Shown: positions 21,301 through 30,506 of the stretch, in pieces
Layout: the number at the start of each line of letters is the position of its first letter
How positions within the stretch are numbered: the first letter of the stretch is position 1
Origin: Candidatus Saccharimonadota bacterium
GTDB lineage: Bacteria; Patescibacteriota; Saccharimonadia; Saccharimonadales; Saccharimonadaceae
Length of the DNA stretch: 64,000 nucleotides
Assembly: GCA_028289065.1 (NCBI GenBank)
Contig: JAQGHA010000010.1
Span: forward strand, 113,422-177,421
Direction of reading: 5' to 3'
The notes under the pieces: model-generated
Seen by the model: the letters and a program-made list of their open reading frames with translations, nothing else
What the model was told of the DNA's origin: nothing
Databases searched by the model: none
Translations under genes and position numbers: made by a program

Positions 21301-22815
21301 GTGACAACCGTGCTCTTTGGTTTTGACCCCATCAGCTGGCTTCTCGGGTTCTACGTGAAGGCGCTCGTCGTAACGATGAACTCCATCATGCAGCTCGTAG
21401 AGGTTGCTCTGCTACATCGTCCAACCATGACTGATTTTCCGATGTTTGACGACCTCGGAGGTCAGGCTGTGGGCAGTGCAATACCCATCTCGCGATTGGT
21501 GTTGTATTTCGTTCTGGCGTTTGCCATCTTCCTGCCAAAGGCTCGCGGTCGAATTATCCCGGCGATTGTTTTTGCCGTGATCATCTCGATCGCCACGCCC
21601 TACTGGTACAGGATTATCGGTGGAATGCTGGAATGGAGTAAGGATTTGACGAAAATGATGCTGTCTATCTTCGGAGATTCAGCAGTGGGTTCGAGTGAAC
21701 AAATCCTGAATGGTGCAGGCCAAATATTCAAGTTCAACTTTGCACCGCTGGCCGCGGTCGATCTGATTCTGGGCTCAGTGACGCTCATGAACGCCGTGGC
21801 TTCCGGGATGGTCGTACTCGCAATATCATTTGGGTACGCCGTCCTGACACAGATTCTGGCATTCGTCGGCTTATTCGTCGCAGCCCTTCTTGGGTTTGGC
21901 GGACGAGTTGATAAGTTGTTCCAGGCAATCGTATCAATTAGCTTGGTCGCTATTCTCTTCGGAGTTCCGGTGATGACGCTGATTATCGAAGTCGGGAAGG
22001 CGTTTTCGCAAAGTGAAGGGTGGGGTGTTGCAACCGGTGGCTCGGCGTTCGCGCAGGGTTTCGTGTTGAATGCCGCACTCTTCATAGCAGCACTTTCACA
22101 AGTGGTGCTGACATTCCTGTTTTACAAGGCAACCCAAACCGTCATGGGAAAGCTGAACACGTTTATTAGTGGAGGGAATATTTCTGCCCGCATGATGGGA
22201 AGAGATTTGAACCCGAACATGACGCAACAGCAATCCGTCAATCGTGCAATGACCGAGCCCGAAAGAGGGCTTCAGAGGGAGAGACCTGGATTACTCGGTG
22301 AGGGAAAGAACATCGCCCGTGGCGTAGCAAGAGACAAGGTAAGGCAAGGGCTAACTAAACCACGCCCTTCGCCTCAGGCTATTTCCGGTCCAGTCAGCAC
22401 AAGCACCGCTCCAGGTGTCCCATCAGGAGCGGCGTCTTCATCAACATCGCCCCTGGCGGCCGGTACGGCTGCAGGATCTGAAACGACGAGAATCCTTGTC
22501 GGTGAAGGTGCTGCAAGTGCCGGGACAACAGGCGCTAGCGCTATTGGTGCTGCAGAGACCGGAGTGGCCGTAAGTACTGCTGGTGCTGCCGTTGGTGGCG
22601 CCGCAGCATCTGGAGCAGCCGCAGGAACAACTGCTGCTGCAACTACCGCCACAACTGCTGCAACCGTAGGAACCGCAGCTGCAGCTGGCGCCCCAACAGG
22701 GGGCGTCGGTGCTGCTGTGGTCCTCGGAACTGTTGCTGCAAAGCACGGTATCGATACGGCCAAAGAAGTTAAACGCAGTGCGGATGCCGAGCGTCCTACA
22801 AGTAAAGGGAGTTGA
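21301..22815 (+). CDS. VirB6/TrbL-like polytopic membrane protein
   Basis: About 504 aa. At least six TM helices lie in residues 1-290 (SAIPISRLVLYFVLAFAIFL, AIVFAVIISIATPYWY, VVLAISFGYAVLTQILAFVG, AILFGVPVMTLIIEVG, FIAALSQVVLTFLFYKA). The tail is a long Ala/Thr/Gly-rich low-complexity stretch (22560-22740). VirB6/TrbL proteins form the inner-membrane channel that takes substrate from VirB4. The start is either GTG 21301 (abutting GGCG) or GTG 21310, which has better SD spacing. The Ala-rich tail matches the cytoplasmic extensions of Gram-positive VirB6 homologues. Confidence 0.72.
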   Translation: MTTVLFGFDPISWLLGFYVKALVVTMNSIMQLVEVALLHRPTMTDFPMFDDLGGQAVGSAIPISRLVLYFVLAFAIFLPKARGRIIPAIVFAVIISIATPYWYRIIGGMLEWSKDLTKMMLSIFGDSAVGSSEQILNGAGQIFKFNFAPLAAVDLILGSVTLMNAVASGMVVLAISFGYAVLTQILAFVGLFVAALLGFGGRVDKLFQAIVSISLVAILFGVPVMTLIIEVGKAFSQSEGWGVATGGSAFAQGFVLNAALFIAALSQVVLTFLFYKATQTVMGKLNTFISGGNISARMMGRDLNPNMTQQQSVNRAMTEPERGLQRERPGLLGEGKNIARGVARDKVRQGLTKPRPSPQAISGPVSTSTAPGVPSGAASSSTSPLAAGTAAGSETTRILVGEGAASAGTTGASAIGAAETGVAVSTAGAAVGGAAASGAAAGTTAAATTATTAATVGTAAAAGAPTGGVGAAVVLGTVAAKHGIDTAKEVKRSADAERPTSKGS

Positions 22816-22818
22816 CCC

Positions 22819-24399
22819 ATGGCTGATAAAGTAAAACCAGAGGACCTAACTCTGCACCCAAGAGGGCGAAGTCCTCGCTATGGATCACTGGGAGGTTTGG
22901 ACTTTCCGTTCATCCTTATCGTCGGGTCTGGTTTCTATATAGGATCAGACCTGGCTGCCGGGCCGATGCGTAGCTGGGTAACCATCCTAGGTGCGGTCGG
23001 TCTGCTGTTTTCGTTGATACGGTTAGGGAGATACAACAGGCGTCTTTACATGATGCCGAGCTTCCTTACCGCGAATTACTGGCTACGTCGTATCCGACAC
23101 AATCGGCTCTGGACGCAACAGCCAACAACGACACAGACGGTCGAAATCGCGAAGAAGGACGTTAGTTCGGCGCAGTCAATCCTGCCCATCCGAACCGTTC
23201 GATTTGGCGACCTGGGGCTCGTAGTGAACGAGAAATACAAGATGGTCTCGTTCGCTGTCAAAATTTCAGGTACCAACATCACGACGAAGACCATCTCTGA
23301 GCAGCAGGCCTTCAATGTCAAGCTGAGCAAAGCGCTGACATTCGCCTTCGCAACGGTTCGTCGATCTAACCCATGGATCGGCATGATCTACCGTTCTCGC
23401 CCGGACAACCCGTACGAGTACGAAAAAATCCTCCTCGATATCGTCGATGACCGAACACTGGTCCCGCAAGGAGAAACAAAACCGCTCGCAGAATGGGATG
23501 AAAACGACTACATAAATGCATTCGTGCATCAGGTCGTCGTTCAAGAGGGTCTCGAGACAATCGAGACACTCGTCGAGCCAGAAATGGTGTTCATGTTCAC
23601 TGTCAAGTACAGTAAACACTTCGGGAATGTTCTTGCAGAAGCCCAAAAAGCAAAAAGCAAGACGGAGGTGAAGTTTAGCTACAGAGACCTCCAAAAAGAG
23701 CCCTTCCACCGTCTTCAACAAGCGATTGTCCCGCTGTTGAGCGACGTCATGACGGGTGAACTTTCCGTAATGAACTTCGATGAAATGGTCATGTACCTGC
23801 GTAAGGCGCACGACCTGGACATCTCCCGGTACTACCTGGAAGCCTACCTTGCCGAACAAAGAGGCGAGTCGTTGTCCAGCACTAGCTGGATGCCGGTCGG
23901 CTACATCGACGAGTACAAAGACAAGGTCGACGTAAACGGGAGCTGGTCTGCCACCATCTACCCGACGTCCTTTCCTGATGAGTTCGCGTTCCCTTTCACA
24001 GGGCGCGCGTTCTACACTCCCAGAACGCTGCACTACACTGCAGCGACAATTGGGAAGATAACAAAGGGAGACCACCGCTATCGGTTCATTCAAGGCAAGA
24101 GTGACATGTCCGCCGGTGCGAAGGACTTCTTTGGGATCACCAGTAGTGGACCCAGGGCGCACCAGGCAGAGCGAGATGCCTACAACACAATGGCTCAGCT
24201 GGATAAATCAGGGTGGGCGGTTACATACCAGCCCATGTTGACCGTCAGCAAGCCGACTGAACGAGAGTTGGAAGAAACTCTCAACGAAGTCACCGCACAA
24301 CTTGATGGTTTGTTTTTTGAACCTCAGCGCGTGCTTGGTGAAAGCGTTCAGTGGGAGGAGTTTTTCACGGCCTCCACAGGTATTCCGCTTCACTTCTAA
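22819..24399 (+). CDS. SCO6880/VirB4 N-terminal-half-like T4SS protein
   Basis: 526 aa. Two short TM helices near the start (LDFPFILIVGSGFYIGSD; WVTILGAVGLLFSLIRLG) resemble a PrgI/VirB3-like module. A large soluble domain follows that resembles the N-terminal part of VirB4 ATPases or actinobacterial SCO6880-type proteins (FAVKISGTNITTKTISEQQA; LTVSKPTERELEETLNEV; WEEFFTASTGIPLHF). No Walker A is present. The next gene supplies the ATPase, so a VirB3-VirB4 fusion appears to have been split into two polypeptides. It starts 3 nt after the VirB6-like stop, with SD AAGGGAG. Confidence 0.65.
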   Translation: MADKVKPEDLTLHPRGRSPRYGSLGGLDFPFILIVGSGFYIGSDLAAGPMRSWVTILGAVGLLFSLIRLGRYNRRLYMMPSFLTANYWLRRIRHNRLWTQQPTTTQTVEIAKKDVSSAQSILPIRTVRFGDLGLVVNEKYKMVSFAVKISGTNITTKTISEQQAFNVKLSKALTFAFATVRRSNPWIGMIYRSRPDNPYEYEKILLDIVDDRTLVPQGETKPLAEWDENDYINAFVHQVVVQEGLETIETLVEPEMVFMFTVKYSKHFGNVLAEAQKAKSKTEVKFSYRDLQKEPFHRLQQAIVPLLSDVMTGELSVMNFDEMVMYLRKAHDLDISRYYLEAYLAEQRGESLSSTSWMPVGYIDEYKDKVDVNGSWSATIYPTSFPDEFAFPFTGRAFYTPRTLHYTAATIGKITKGDHRYRFIQGKSDMSAGAKDFFGITSSGPRAHQAERDAYNTMAQLDKSGWAVTYQPMLTVSKPTERELEETLNEVTAQLDGLFFEPQRVLGESVQWEEFFTASTGIPLHF

Positions 24400-24433
24400 G
24401 CAAGGCGAAGTGATCATTTCGACAGTTAAGGTG

Positions 24434-24519
24434 TTCCCTGGGGGCTGTAAGGCGTAAGCTTTGCAGTCCCCAGGTTAACATCCCAGTTTTATATCTATAA
24501 ATGGATAGATGCAAAACTG
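24434..24519 (+). repeat. Two hairpins between the split VirB4 genes
   Basis: CCTGGGG (24437-24443) / CCCCAGG (24468-24474) is followed by CAGTTTT...TCTAT (24484-24498) / ATAGA...AAAACTG (24506-24519) around an AAATGG loop. The GC-hairpin-then-AT-hairpin order mirrors inverted-repeat copies A-D. They may stop or process the mRNA between the two halves and so set their ratio. Confidence 0.5.
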
Positions 24520-24566
24520 AGGTGTCAACCGACTCCTCATGAATCACTTTACAACTAGGAAAGCAG

Positions 24567-26102
24567 GTGTACGTCATGGACGGACCAGCATTTGAAGCAG
24601 GCCTCAAGGCATTCGTGCTTTGGCAGTCTGTGATTACCAACGCGCCACTCCAAAAGCGCGGCCTTTTGTTTGGGTACGAGCTTGAGACGTTGCGACGTCT
24701 CTACTTCAACCCCTTCACTCTTCAAGTCGACACTACGACGTGCTTGATGGAAGGTTCGCGCAACATGGGCAAGAGCGCCACCCTCAAAATCTTGTTCACC
24801 TTGTTGATGTCACTCGAAATCAACGAACTTGATAGCGAGGGTAACCTCGAGTACTTCCGTGCTCGGTCATTCAGTCGCAAATCATCAAAGGCGACGACTG
24901 AGGATGGGAGTGTGTACCACCCCGAATTCGAGCTTCTGGCCGAGGCTATGAAGCAAAAAATGTTTGTCCTAGGTCAGGGAACTGGCCTCAACTTGTTGAG
25001 TATCTTCAACAAAGAAACGGACATCATCGAATTCGTACTGGCGGCAATTGAGATGGAGCTGGAGCGCACACCGGGCCCAGACGTCACAAACGTCATCATG
25101 GTCGGTGTCAACAAGATGGTGCAGGAAGTCCAACCGACGCAAGTTTCGTTGGGCGTCTTGAACAACAAGCTCAGCGAACTTTCGTTCGCAGACCAGGAGA
25201 CGTACCACGTCAACTACCGCGCCCAGGTCGCTGAAACCTTCGAGCTGGACAATGCAGACCTGAAGAAAGAAGTGAAGGTCGTTAAAGCGACAGAAGTGCA
25301 GCAGGTGCGGCCTGAGCACATCCGAGCATCGAGCGAAGCTCGGTTCTACCAGGCCATCGACCTCGCCATGACGTGCATACACCAGATTCTCGAAGGAGAT
25401 TACGGTGGAGCGTTTAATGGATATGTCGACGTGTACGACGTGCTTGCGCGCCGTGTTGGTCACATTGACCTAGAGGCACTTCCGCCAAAGGGTCAAGCGC
25501 TTTTCGAGATGGCATTGCTGCGAGCGCAGTCGAATGCCATCATTGCCTCAAAGCAGGATATTGGCGGTGGCCGTAACCTTCTGAAAACGATTCCGCACTA
25601 CAACGCGGGCGACGAAGAAGGCATTGCCATCAAGAGCCCAGCGCACCTTCGGTCGCTGGCGCTTTGGATGATCCGGCAACGGTCATTCCCAACAGCAGAC
25701 TTCCGTACTATCCAGTTCGGAAGCCAACTGCTCCAAGCAGGAGACGCTGGTTCAGCTATGCGCGGGCTTGCACTTGAGATCGAGCAGGGCTTTGGCTACC
25801 GGATGATCTTCGGACAGCCCAGGCAGAAGAAAACCCTTGATCGCTACCGCGAGCTCAACCTGGCCGAGCCATATGTCCAATTGATTCCGGATTTGAAACC
25901 GGGTCAAATGATTCTGTTGCCGAAGGACAACGAACCAGTGGTGTCACGAATCATCGTGCCGCCATCGTTGCGTTCGGTCATCAAGACGGACGCTGCACGA
26001 CACATCACCGACAAGGTGGACCGTGGCAAAGAGGCGGCTGAGATGCGCGAGCGTTTCGCAACGCTGCGTCCCCACGGAACACTCCTGAAGAAGAAAGCGT
26101 GA
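24567..26102 (+). CDS. VirB4/TraC-like ATPase (C-terminal half)
   Basis: 511 aa. The Walker A is LMEGSRNMGKSATLKIL near residues 58-74. The middle contains VTNVIMVGVNKMVQEV and a helical stretch, and FGYRMIFGQPRQKKTLDRYR lies near the C-terminus, in the style of VirB4/TrwK motor domains. VirB4 powers assembly and substrate handling in type IV secretion. The start is GTG 24567 (SD AGGA six nt before, the same spacing as the 20872 gene) or ATG 24576. The Walker B Asp/Glu pair is not obvious by eye, so activity is inferred from Walker A and position. Confidence 0.72.
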   Translation: MYVMDGPAFEAGLKAFVLWQSVITNAPLQKRGLLFGYELETLRRLYFNPFTLQVDTTTCLMEGSRNMGKSATLKILFTLLMSLEINELDSEGNLEYFRARSFSRKSSKATTEDGSVYHPEFELLAEAMKQKMFVLGQGTGLNLLSIFNKETDIIEFVLAAIEMELERTPGPDVTNVIMVGVNKMVQEVQPTQVSLGVLNNKLSELSFADQETYHVNYRAQVAETFELDNADLKKEVKVVKATEVQQVRPEHIRASSEARFYQAIDLAMTCIHQILEGDYGGAFNGYVDVYDVLARRVGHIDLEALPPKGQALFEMALLRAQSNAIIASKQDIGGGRNLLKTIPHYNAGDEEGIAIKSPAHLRSLALWMIRQRSFPTADFRTIQFGSQLLQAGDAGSAMRGLALEIEQGFGYRMIFGQPRQKKTLDRYRELNLAEPYVQLIPDLKPGQMILLPKDNEPVVSRIIVPPSLRSVIKTDAARHITDKVDRGKEAAEMRERFATLRPHGTLLKKKA

Positions 26103-26108
26103 TAGAAC

Positions 26109-27314
26109 ATGCGAAAATCTTGGGTGGCGATTGTCATACTGCTGTTGGCAGTCGCCATCTTCGGTCCCATCGTTCTTCTGAGCGGTGTGATTGTAGGTGG
26201 TGGTGCTATCATTGCGGCGGCTGGCTGCCAAGCACCATTGCTTCAAGTAGCAGTTGCGCAGACAGCAGAAAGTACTACAACACTGCCAAAAGCAACTACG
26301 GAGTATCTCGAAAAAAGGAACGTCAAATCACTTGCTGAGCAAAACATGGAACGTTATCTCGCAGCCCAAACAGCTGAGGGAGTTCCATGGCAAGTGATAG
26401 CAGCGTTGCACTATCGTGAGGCCGGCATGGATCCAACCAAGTCGATCTCCAACGGCGCAACACTTGGAAGTGGTGTCAATGTCGACGGCGTTAACGTCGT
26501 CGAAGATGCCAACCAAGATGCTATCAACATGGCAAAGCATTTCAAGCGAATGGCAAAGTCTGTCTACGGCATCGATGTTGAAAAAGATGCTATGACAGCC
26601 GAGCTGTGGGGACAGGCCTTCTTGGCCTATAACCGCGGTTCGCTGTACAAGAGACAAGGAAGCACCTACGATCAGTCACCATACGTGATGAACGGGCTCG
26701 ATGAGAGTCATATGAATATGCGTTGGGTTGCTGCCGATACCGTTAACGGCGTCGATGGCAACAAGGCTGGTGCATTAACTGTGCTTCAGTACCTCGGAGC
26801 TGGATCATCCAATGCAAGCAGCGGGCTTAGCTGTGAAGCAACGTCGGTTACGGCCGACTTGGCCAATCCGCTTGACGGAAAAATGGTCGTATCGAGCATC
26901 TTTGGCGAGCGATTCCACCCTATCTATCATCGCTGGATTCTGCATGATGGCTTGGATATTGTCGGAAGTAGCGGCATCCAAGCAATTTCTGCAGGAAAAG
27001 TGGTGTGGTCGGGTCCTAACGGTACGTTAGGCAATTATGTGAAGATCGATCATGGCAACGGACTAATGTCCGGGTACGGCCACATGTCAAGCATCGATAG
27101 CGCCGTCAAGGTTGGCGCGACGGTTCAGGCAGGTCAGCACCTTGGTGTAATGGGAAAGACGGGCGCCGTAACTGGGGTGCACGTTCATCTGAAGATATGG
27201 GTACCCGATAGTACCGGGAAATCTGTGTCGACAGACCCTGAAGAGTTTTTGGCTACGCACGGTATCATCATCCCGCGCCAGTCTGGACTCCCCAAAAGTC
27301 CCTACGTAAAATGA
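26109..27314 (+). CDS. Two-domain peptidoglycan hydrolase (transglycosylase-like + M23)
   Basis: A 401-aa exported or membrane-anchored protein. An N-terminal TM anchor (VAIVILLLAVAIFGPIVLL) precedes a lytic-transglycosylase-like helical domain (PWQVIAALHYREAGMDPTKS with the likely catalytic Glu). The C-terminal M23/LytM domain runs from GERFHPIYHRWILHDGLDIV (HxxxD) to GVHVHLKI (HxH). Such enzymes open the wall for the T4SS channel; in Gram-positive systems VirB1-like hydrolases have the same two-domain layout. It starts 6 nt after the VirB4 stop and is last in the operon, followed by a strong terminator at 27419. Confidence 0.85.
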   Translation: MRKSWVAIVILLLAVAIFGPIVLLSGVIVGGGAIIAAAGCQAPLLQVAVAQTAESTTTLPKATTEYLEKRNVKSLAEQNMERYLAAQTAEGVPWQVIAALHYREAGMDPTKSISNGATLGSGVNVDGVNVVEDANQDAINMAKHFKRMAKSVYGIDVEKDAMTAELWGQAFLAYNRGSLYKRQGSTYDQSPYVMNGLDESHMNMRWVAADTVNGVDGNKAGALTVLQYLGAGSSNASSGLSCEATSVTADLANPLDGKMVVSSIFGERFHPIYHRWILHDGLDIVGSSGIQAISAGKVVWSGPNGTLGNYVKIDHGNGLMSGYGHMSSIDSAVKVGATVQAGQHLGVMGKTGAVTGVHVHLKIWVPDSTGKSVSTDPEEFLATHGIIIPRQSGLPKSPYVK

Positions 27315-27418
27315 ATTCGTTCATTGGGACAGGCATATTCACGGCCGACAATACTGGATAGCGTTATGATCGACGCTTCATTCGATCGTCCTACAGGGTT
27401 TGATTATCCTGTAGTTGC

Positions 27419-27464
27419 CGCGGCAGCGGGCAGCCTCTTTCGGGAGGACTGCCCGCTGTCGCGG
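27419..27464 (+). terminator. T4SS operon terminator hairpin
   Basis: CGCG-CAGCGGGCAG / CTGCCCGCTG-CGCG with one mismatch (27419-27433 / 27449-27463). Confidence 0.75.
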
Positions 27465-27475
27465 ACAAACAATAC

Positions 27476-27498
27476 GCACCATAATGGGTGCTTTTTTT
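27476..27498 (+). terminator. Second short terminator
   Basis: GCACCATAATGGGTGC (27476-27491) is self-complementary at its arms and is followed by T7. Confidence 0.65.
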
Positions 27499-27528
27499 AT
27501 GCTATTTTGTTGAAACTGTAAAAGAAAT

Positions 27529-27555
27529 AAAAAGCCTTCGTTTAGAAGGCTTTTT
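27529..27555. terminator. Bidirectional terminator between convergent operons
   Basis: AAAAAGCCTTC (27529-27539) / GAAGGCTTTTT (27545-27555). Perfect arms with A- and T-runs serve the T4SS operon on plus and the 27573 gene on minus. Confidence 0.85.
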
Positions 27556-27572
27556 ATAATTTATGACGGTAT

Positions 27573-30503
27573 TTATTTTACCTCAGCTTTTAGTAACCCG
27601 TCTGTATAAGCATATGTATAATTTGCATTATCGAACTGACCTATTGGATATTCATGAGCTGTATCCCAGCTATCTGGAGCCGCATTACAACCAGCTTCAC
27701 CAACAATAATCATACCTTTAACCCTGTCGAACCCAAGAACAACACCAGTATGACCACAAATTCCGCCACCCGGGCAAGACTGTGATCCAAAACGAGTACT
27801 AAATATTGCATTCACACGAGGTGTATGACCAATTTCTACTTGTGGGTTCCTTGCAGAAAGGTTCCGTATAACCGTCCCACCGTTTCCAGGTTGCGTACCA
27901 GCACCCATACCGCCAATGGTAGTAAACTTATTAATGAAGTATGCCGAGAAAGAAACGCAGTTGGAAAGCGGGCCGCCTCTACAATCTTGAGCAGCGCCAC
28001 CAATATACTGCATACTATCGGCCTTGTTATCGAGATATCTCTTAACAAATCCTTTTGCTTCTTCGATGGTCATTCCATCTTGAAGCTTTCTTAGACGTTC
28101 AGCTTCGACACGAGCCGCCGCTGCAGCTGCTGCTTCACCTTTTATCGCTTCCATTTGTCCATTTACTTGGTCAAAAATCTGTTGTGCTTCAATAACGCGT
28201 TTATCACCATGAGAAACTTTTTCATTAGGACGTTCAAAGTTCCATCGCCAATACGCAGCAGCTGCTGCTGGGTCGGTTATTCCAACAAAGCCTTCCCATT
28301 CATTTGCCTCCGGATTATCACGCTGGGTTCTGCCCTTCGACTCATCGATAGTGAAATTCACTTGGTAGGTAGGGTCTAGTACAGATACACCTTTTTCTTT
28401 GGCGGTGTTTTCCAAAGCTATTCGTCGTCCAAATGTATGTTGGAATAAACCTAAGCCTTTATCCTTTCGGGAAGTTTCCTCTTCTATTCCAGGCTTGTAA
28501 TACTTAGACTCAACGGATGAATTTCCAGCTGCTCCAGCGGCTGCTGCGAGCGACGCGCCAGCTGCGACCATCTGCCTTACAATAATTGTCTTTGCCTCTG
28601 GCCAACCAAAAGCGGCCGCTGCACGGTCAATTCCACCTTGCAACAAACGGTTAGGGTCAGCAGCAATAGCTTCAATTTCACTAAGTGCCGAGTTGCCTTG
28701 TGCGGCGGCGTCAGCGGCTGCTTTCGCTTCTGCGGCAGCCTTTGCTTCAGCATCTTTAAATCCTTGAATCTCCGCTGCCTGATCGGTGTCCGAAACGCTT
28801 GCAAGTAAAATGTAGGCATACATCGTCTCAACTGGTAATAAATGCGGCTCTTCGATATTAGCTTGAAGAGCGCCACCATTAGCAGCTAATGCATCTTTTG
28901 CTATTCCAACGTACTTTTCGAATAATTTCGCTTGATATGCGTCTGCCGGTGCTTTTATATCAGTGAGTAATGATTGAACATCAGGGGAATCCAGTACACT
29001 TTTATCATTAGCAGCAGCATCAAGTACGCTGAGGGCGGTGAGGGCAGTATTAATATAATGTACATCGGTGTGAAAACCTTTTACTGAATTTAAGTCTTTG
29101 AATGTTACTTGCATTAAGCGAGATTGTTTTACAAGTTCTGCATTGGTAGTTTCATATACCGGCACACCTTCTTGGTAAGTGGTTGAGACTACATCTTTAT
29201 TATGGAATTTCAAACGTATAAACGAAGCAGCAGAAGAAACATCGCCTTTATTAATAAGGTCTTTAATTTTTTGTATAACTAGCTGTTCGGGTGTCGCAGT
29301 TTTTTCATCTAGTTCAGGGACATCGCTTACTACATCAGGTACAGCCGATATTGGTTGAGACTCAATAAGCTTGCCATCTTCATCAATGGCCGTGTCGGGT
29401 AAACCGATATTATCAGGGTTAATATTTGTATCAAGTTTTGCTTTCAGATTTTCTTCGGGCGATGATGGAAAAATAGAGGTGTTGGGTTTTTCTGATTCTT
29501 TTAGTTCGACATTTACAGCGACATGAGTTTCAGAAATCGTTCTGGCGGCAGGAACTTCCGGCGCTGGAAAAACAGATGTAGATTCTTTTTCTTTGACAGT
29601 ATTTATATCATTTCCTACGCCCACTTCAATTTGACTAGAACTGGCAACAGGGGCTTCTGGTGTACCGAAAACGCTAGCTGAAGGCTTCGCTATAACTTGA
29701 TTGGTTGGCAATCCAACTTCGATAGCTGTTTCACCATTTTGAGTACTCACATTCGATGAGGCTTTGGTTGTTTGTATAGGACTTGCAAATGCCACGGTGT
29801 TTGCGGTGAGAACAGATGTTGCAACCATGGCAACAGTACCGGTACTTCTAATAATTTTTGCATGTTTTTTTGTAAAATTCGCAATATCTTCAACATACGA
29901 GGGTATTGTTTCGAATTCTATAGCAACGTTCAAATCATCAAGTATTTTATCTGCCAAATTCAATGCCGACAGCTCAGAAGCGGTAACTGACTTTTTCTGA
30001 GAGGAAGCATGGAGTTTTTTGTGACTTTTTTGTACATACTCTCTTTTTAAATTTCTAATCTTATCATCACCGATAGCTAATCCTATGGCAACAAAAGCAT
30101 CATTCATGTGATCTTCGAGAGTTATTTCAGGATTAAGTGCAATATCGATATATACCTTAGCCATATCCAATAGCGTCGATTCAGGAAAGTCTAAGTCACA
30201 AGTCTTTTTTATTGCCTCGCTGAATTTGGTTTCGGCATCGCGAATTTTATTTGCCTTACCTCTCGTTTGAGGCCTGATTTTGTGAACATCATCATTGTAT
30301 GAACTAAGTGTGCTCCAAAATGCATCAATCGCTAATTCATGACATATTTCATGCTCGGAGGTGACTATATTCTTTGGTAAATCGTCATATATCCGCTTAA
30401 TACCGTCTAAACCTGGTTTTCGGCCAAGCGATAAACTACGAGAATTAGTATTTTTAGTTTCAACTTCTAGTTCTTTTTCTCGGCGTATTTTAAGCGGTCC
30501 CAT
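27573..30503 (-). CDS. 976-aa membrane-anchored protein with tail-lysozyme-like and CHAP-like domains
   Basis: Residues 1-220 are cytoplasmic-looking and helical. A TM segment follows near 222-245 (GTVAMVATSVLTANTVAFA). A long Ser/Pro/Glu-rich linker leads to an Ala-rich helical region. The C-terminal ~300 residues contain a phage-tail-lysozyme-like domain (AAGNSSVESKYYKPGIEEE ... GLGLFQHTF) and a CHAP/NlpC-like segment (CRGGPLSNCVSFSAYFINKF; GICGHTGVVLGFD) with candidate Cys and His. It probably cuts peptidoglycan outside the cell. Last gene of the minus-strand operon; it ends against the T4SS operon. Such a protein could remodel the cell's own or a host's wall. Confidence 0.75.
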   Translation of the reverse strand: MGPLKIRREKELEVETKNTNSRSLSLGRKPGLDGIKRIYDDLPKNIVTSEHEICHELAIDAFWSTLSSYNDDVHKIRPQTRGKANKIRDAETKFSEAIKKTCDLDFPESTLLDMAKVYIDIALNPEITLEDHMNDAFVAIGLAIGDDKIRNLKREYVQKSHKKLHASSQKKSVTASELSALNLADKILDDLNVAIEFETIPSYVEDIANFTKKHAKIIRSTGTVAMVATSVLTANTVAFASPIQTTKASSNVSTQNGETAIEVGLPTNQVIAKPSASVFGTPEAPVASSSQIEVGVGNDINTVKEKESTSVFPAPEVPAARTISETHVAVNVELKESEKPNTSIFPSSPEENLKAKLDTNINPDNIGLPDTAIDEDGKLIESQPISAVPDVVSDVPELDEKTATPEQLVIQKIKDLINKGDVSSAASFIRLKFHNKDVVSTTYQEGVPVYETTNAELVKQSRLMQVTFKDLNSVKGFHTDVHYINTALTALSVLDAAANDKSVLDSPDVQSLLTDIKAPADAYQAKLFEKYVGIAKDALAANGGALQANIEEPHLLPVETMYAYILLASVSDTDQAAEIQGFKDAEAKAAAEAKAAADAAAQGNSALSEIEAIAADPNRLLQGGIDRAAAAFGWPEAKTIIVRQMVAAGASLAAAAGAAGNSSVESKYYKPGIEEETSRKDKGLGLFQHTFGRRIALENTAKEKGVSVLDPTYQVNFTIDESKGRTQRDNPEANEWEGFVGITDPAAAAAYWRWNFERPNEKVSHGDKRVIEAQQIFDQVNGQMEAIKGEAAAAAAARVEAERLRKLQDGMTIEEAKGFVKRYLDNKADSMQYIGGAAQDCRGGPLSNCVSFSAYFINKFTTIGGMGAGTQPGNGGTVIRNLSARNPQVEIGHTPRVNAIFSTRFGSQSCPGGGICGHTGVVLGFDRVKGMIIVGEAGCNAAPDSWDTAHEYPIGQFDNANYTYAYTDGLLKAEVK

Positions 30504-30506
30504 GTA

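Noticed and set aside
22374-22820. Ala/Val-rich minus-strand ORF
   Set aside because: It is the reverse complement of the low-complexity Ala/Thr tail of the VirB6-like gene, an expected shadow.
23266-24162. 298-aa minus-strand ORF
   Set aside because: It lies antisense to the VirB4-N-like gene, lacks a start signal, and its composition is that of a shadow of GC-rich coding DNA.
27366-27498. Small ORF starting at ATG 27366
   Set aside because: It reads through the T4SS operon terminator stem, so coding is unlikely.
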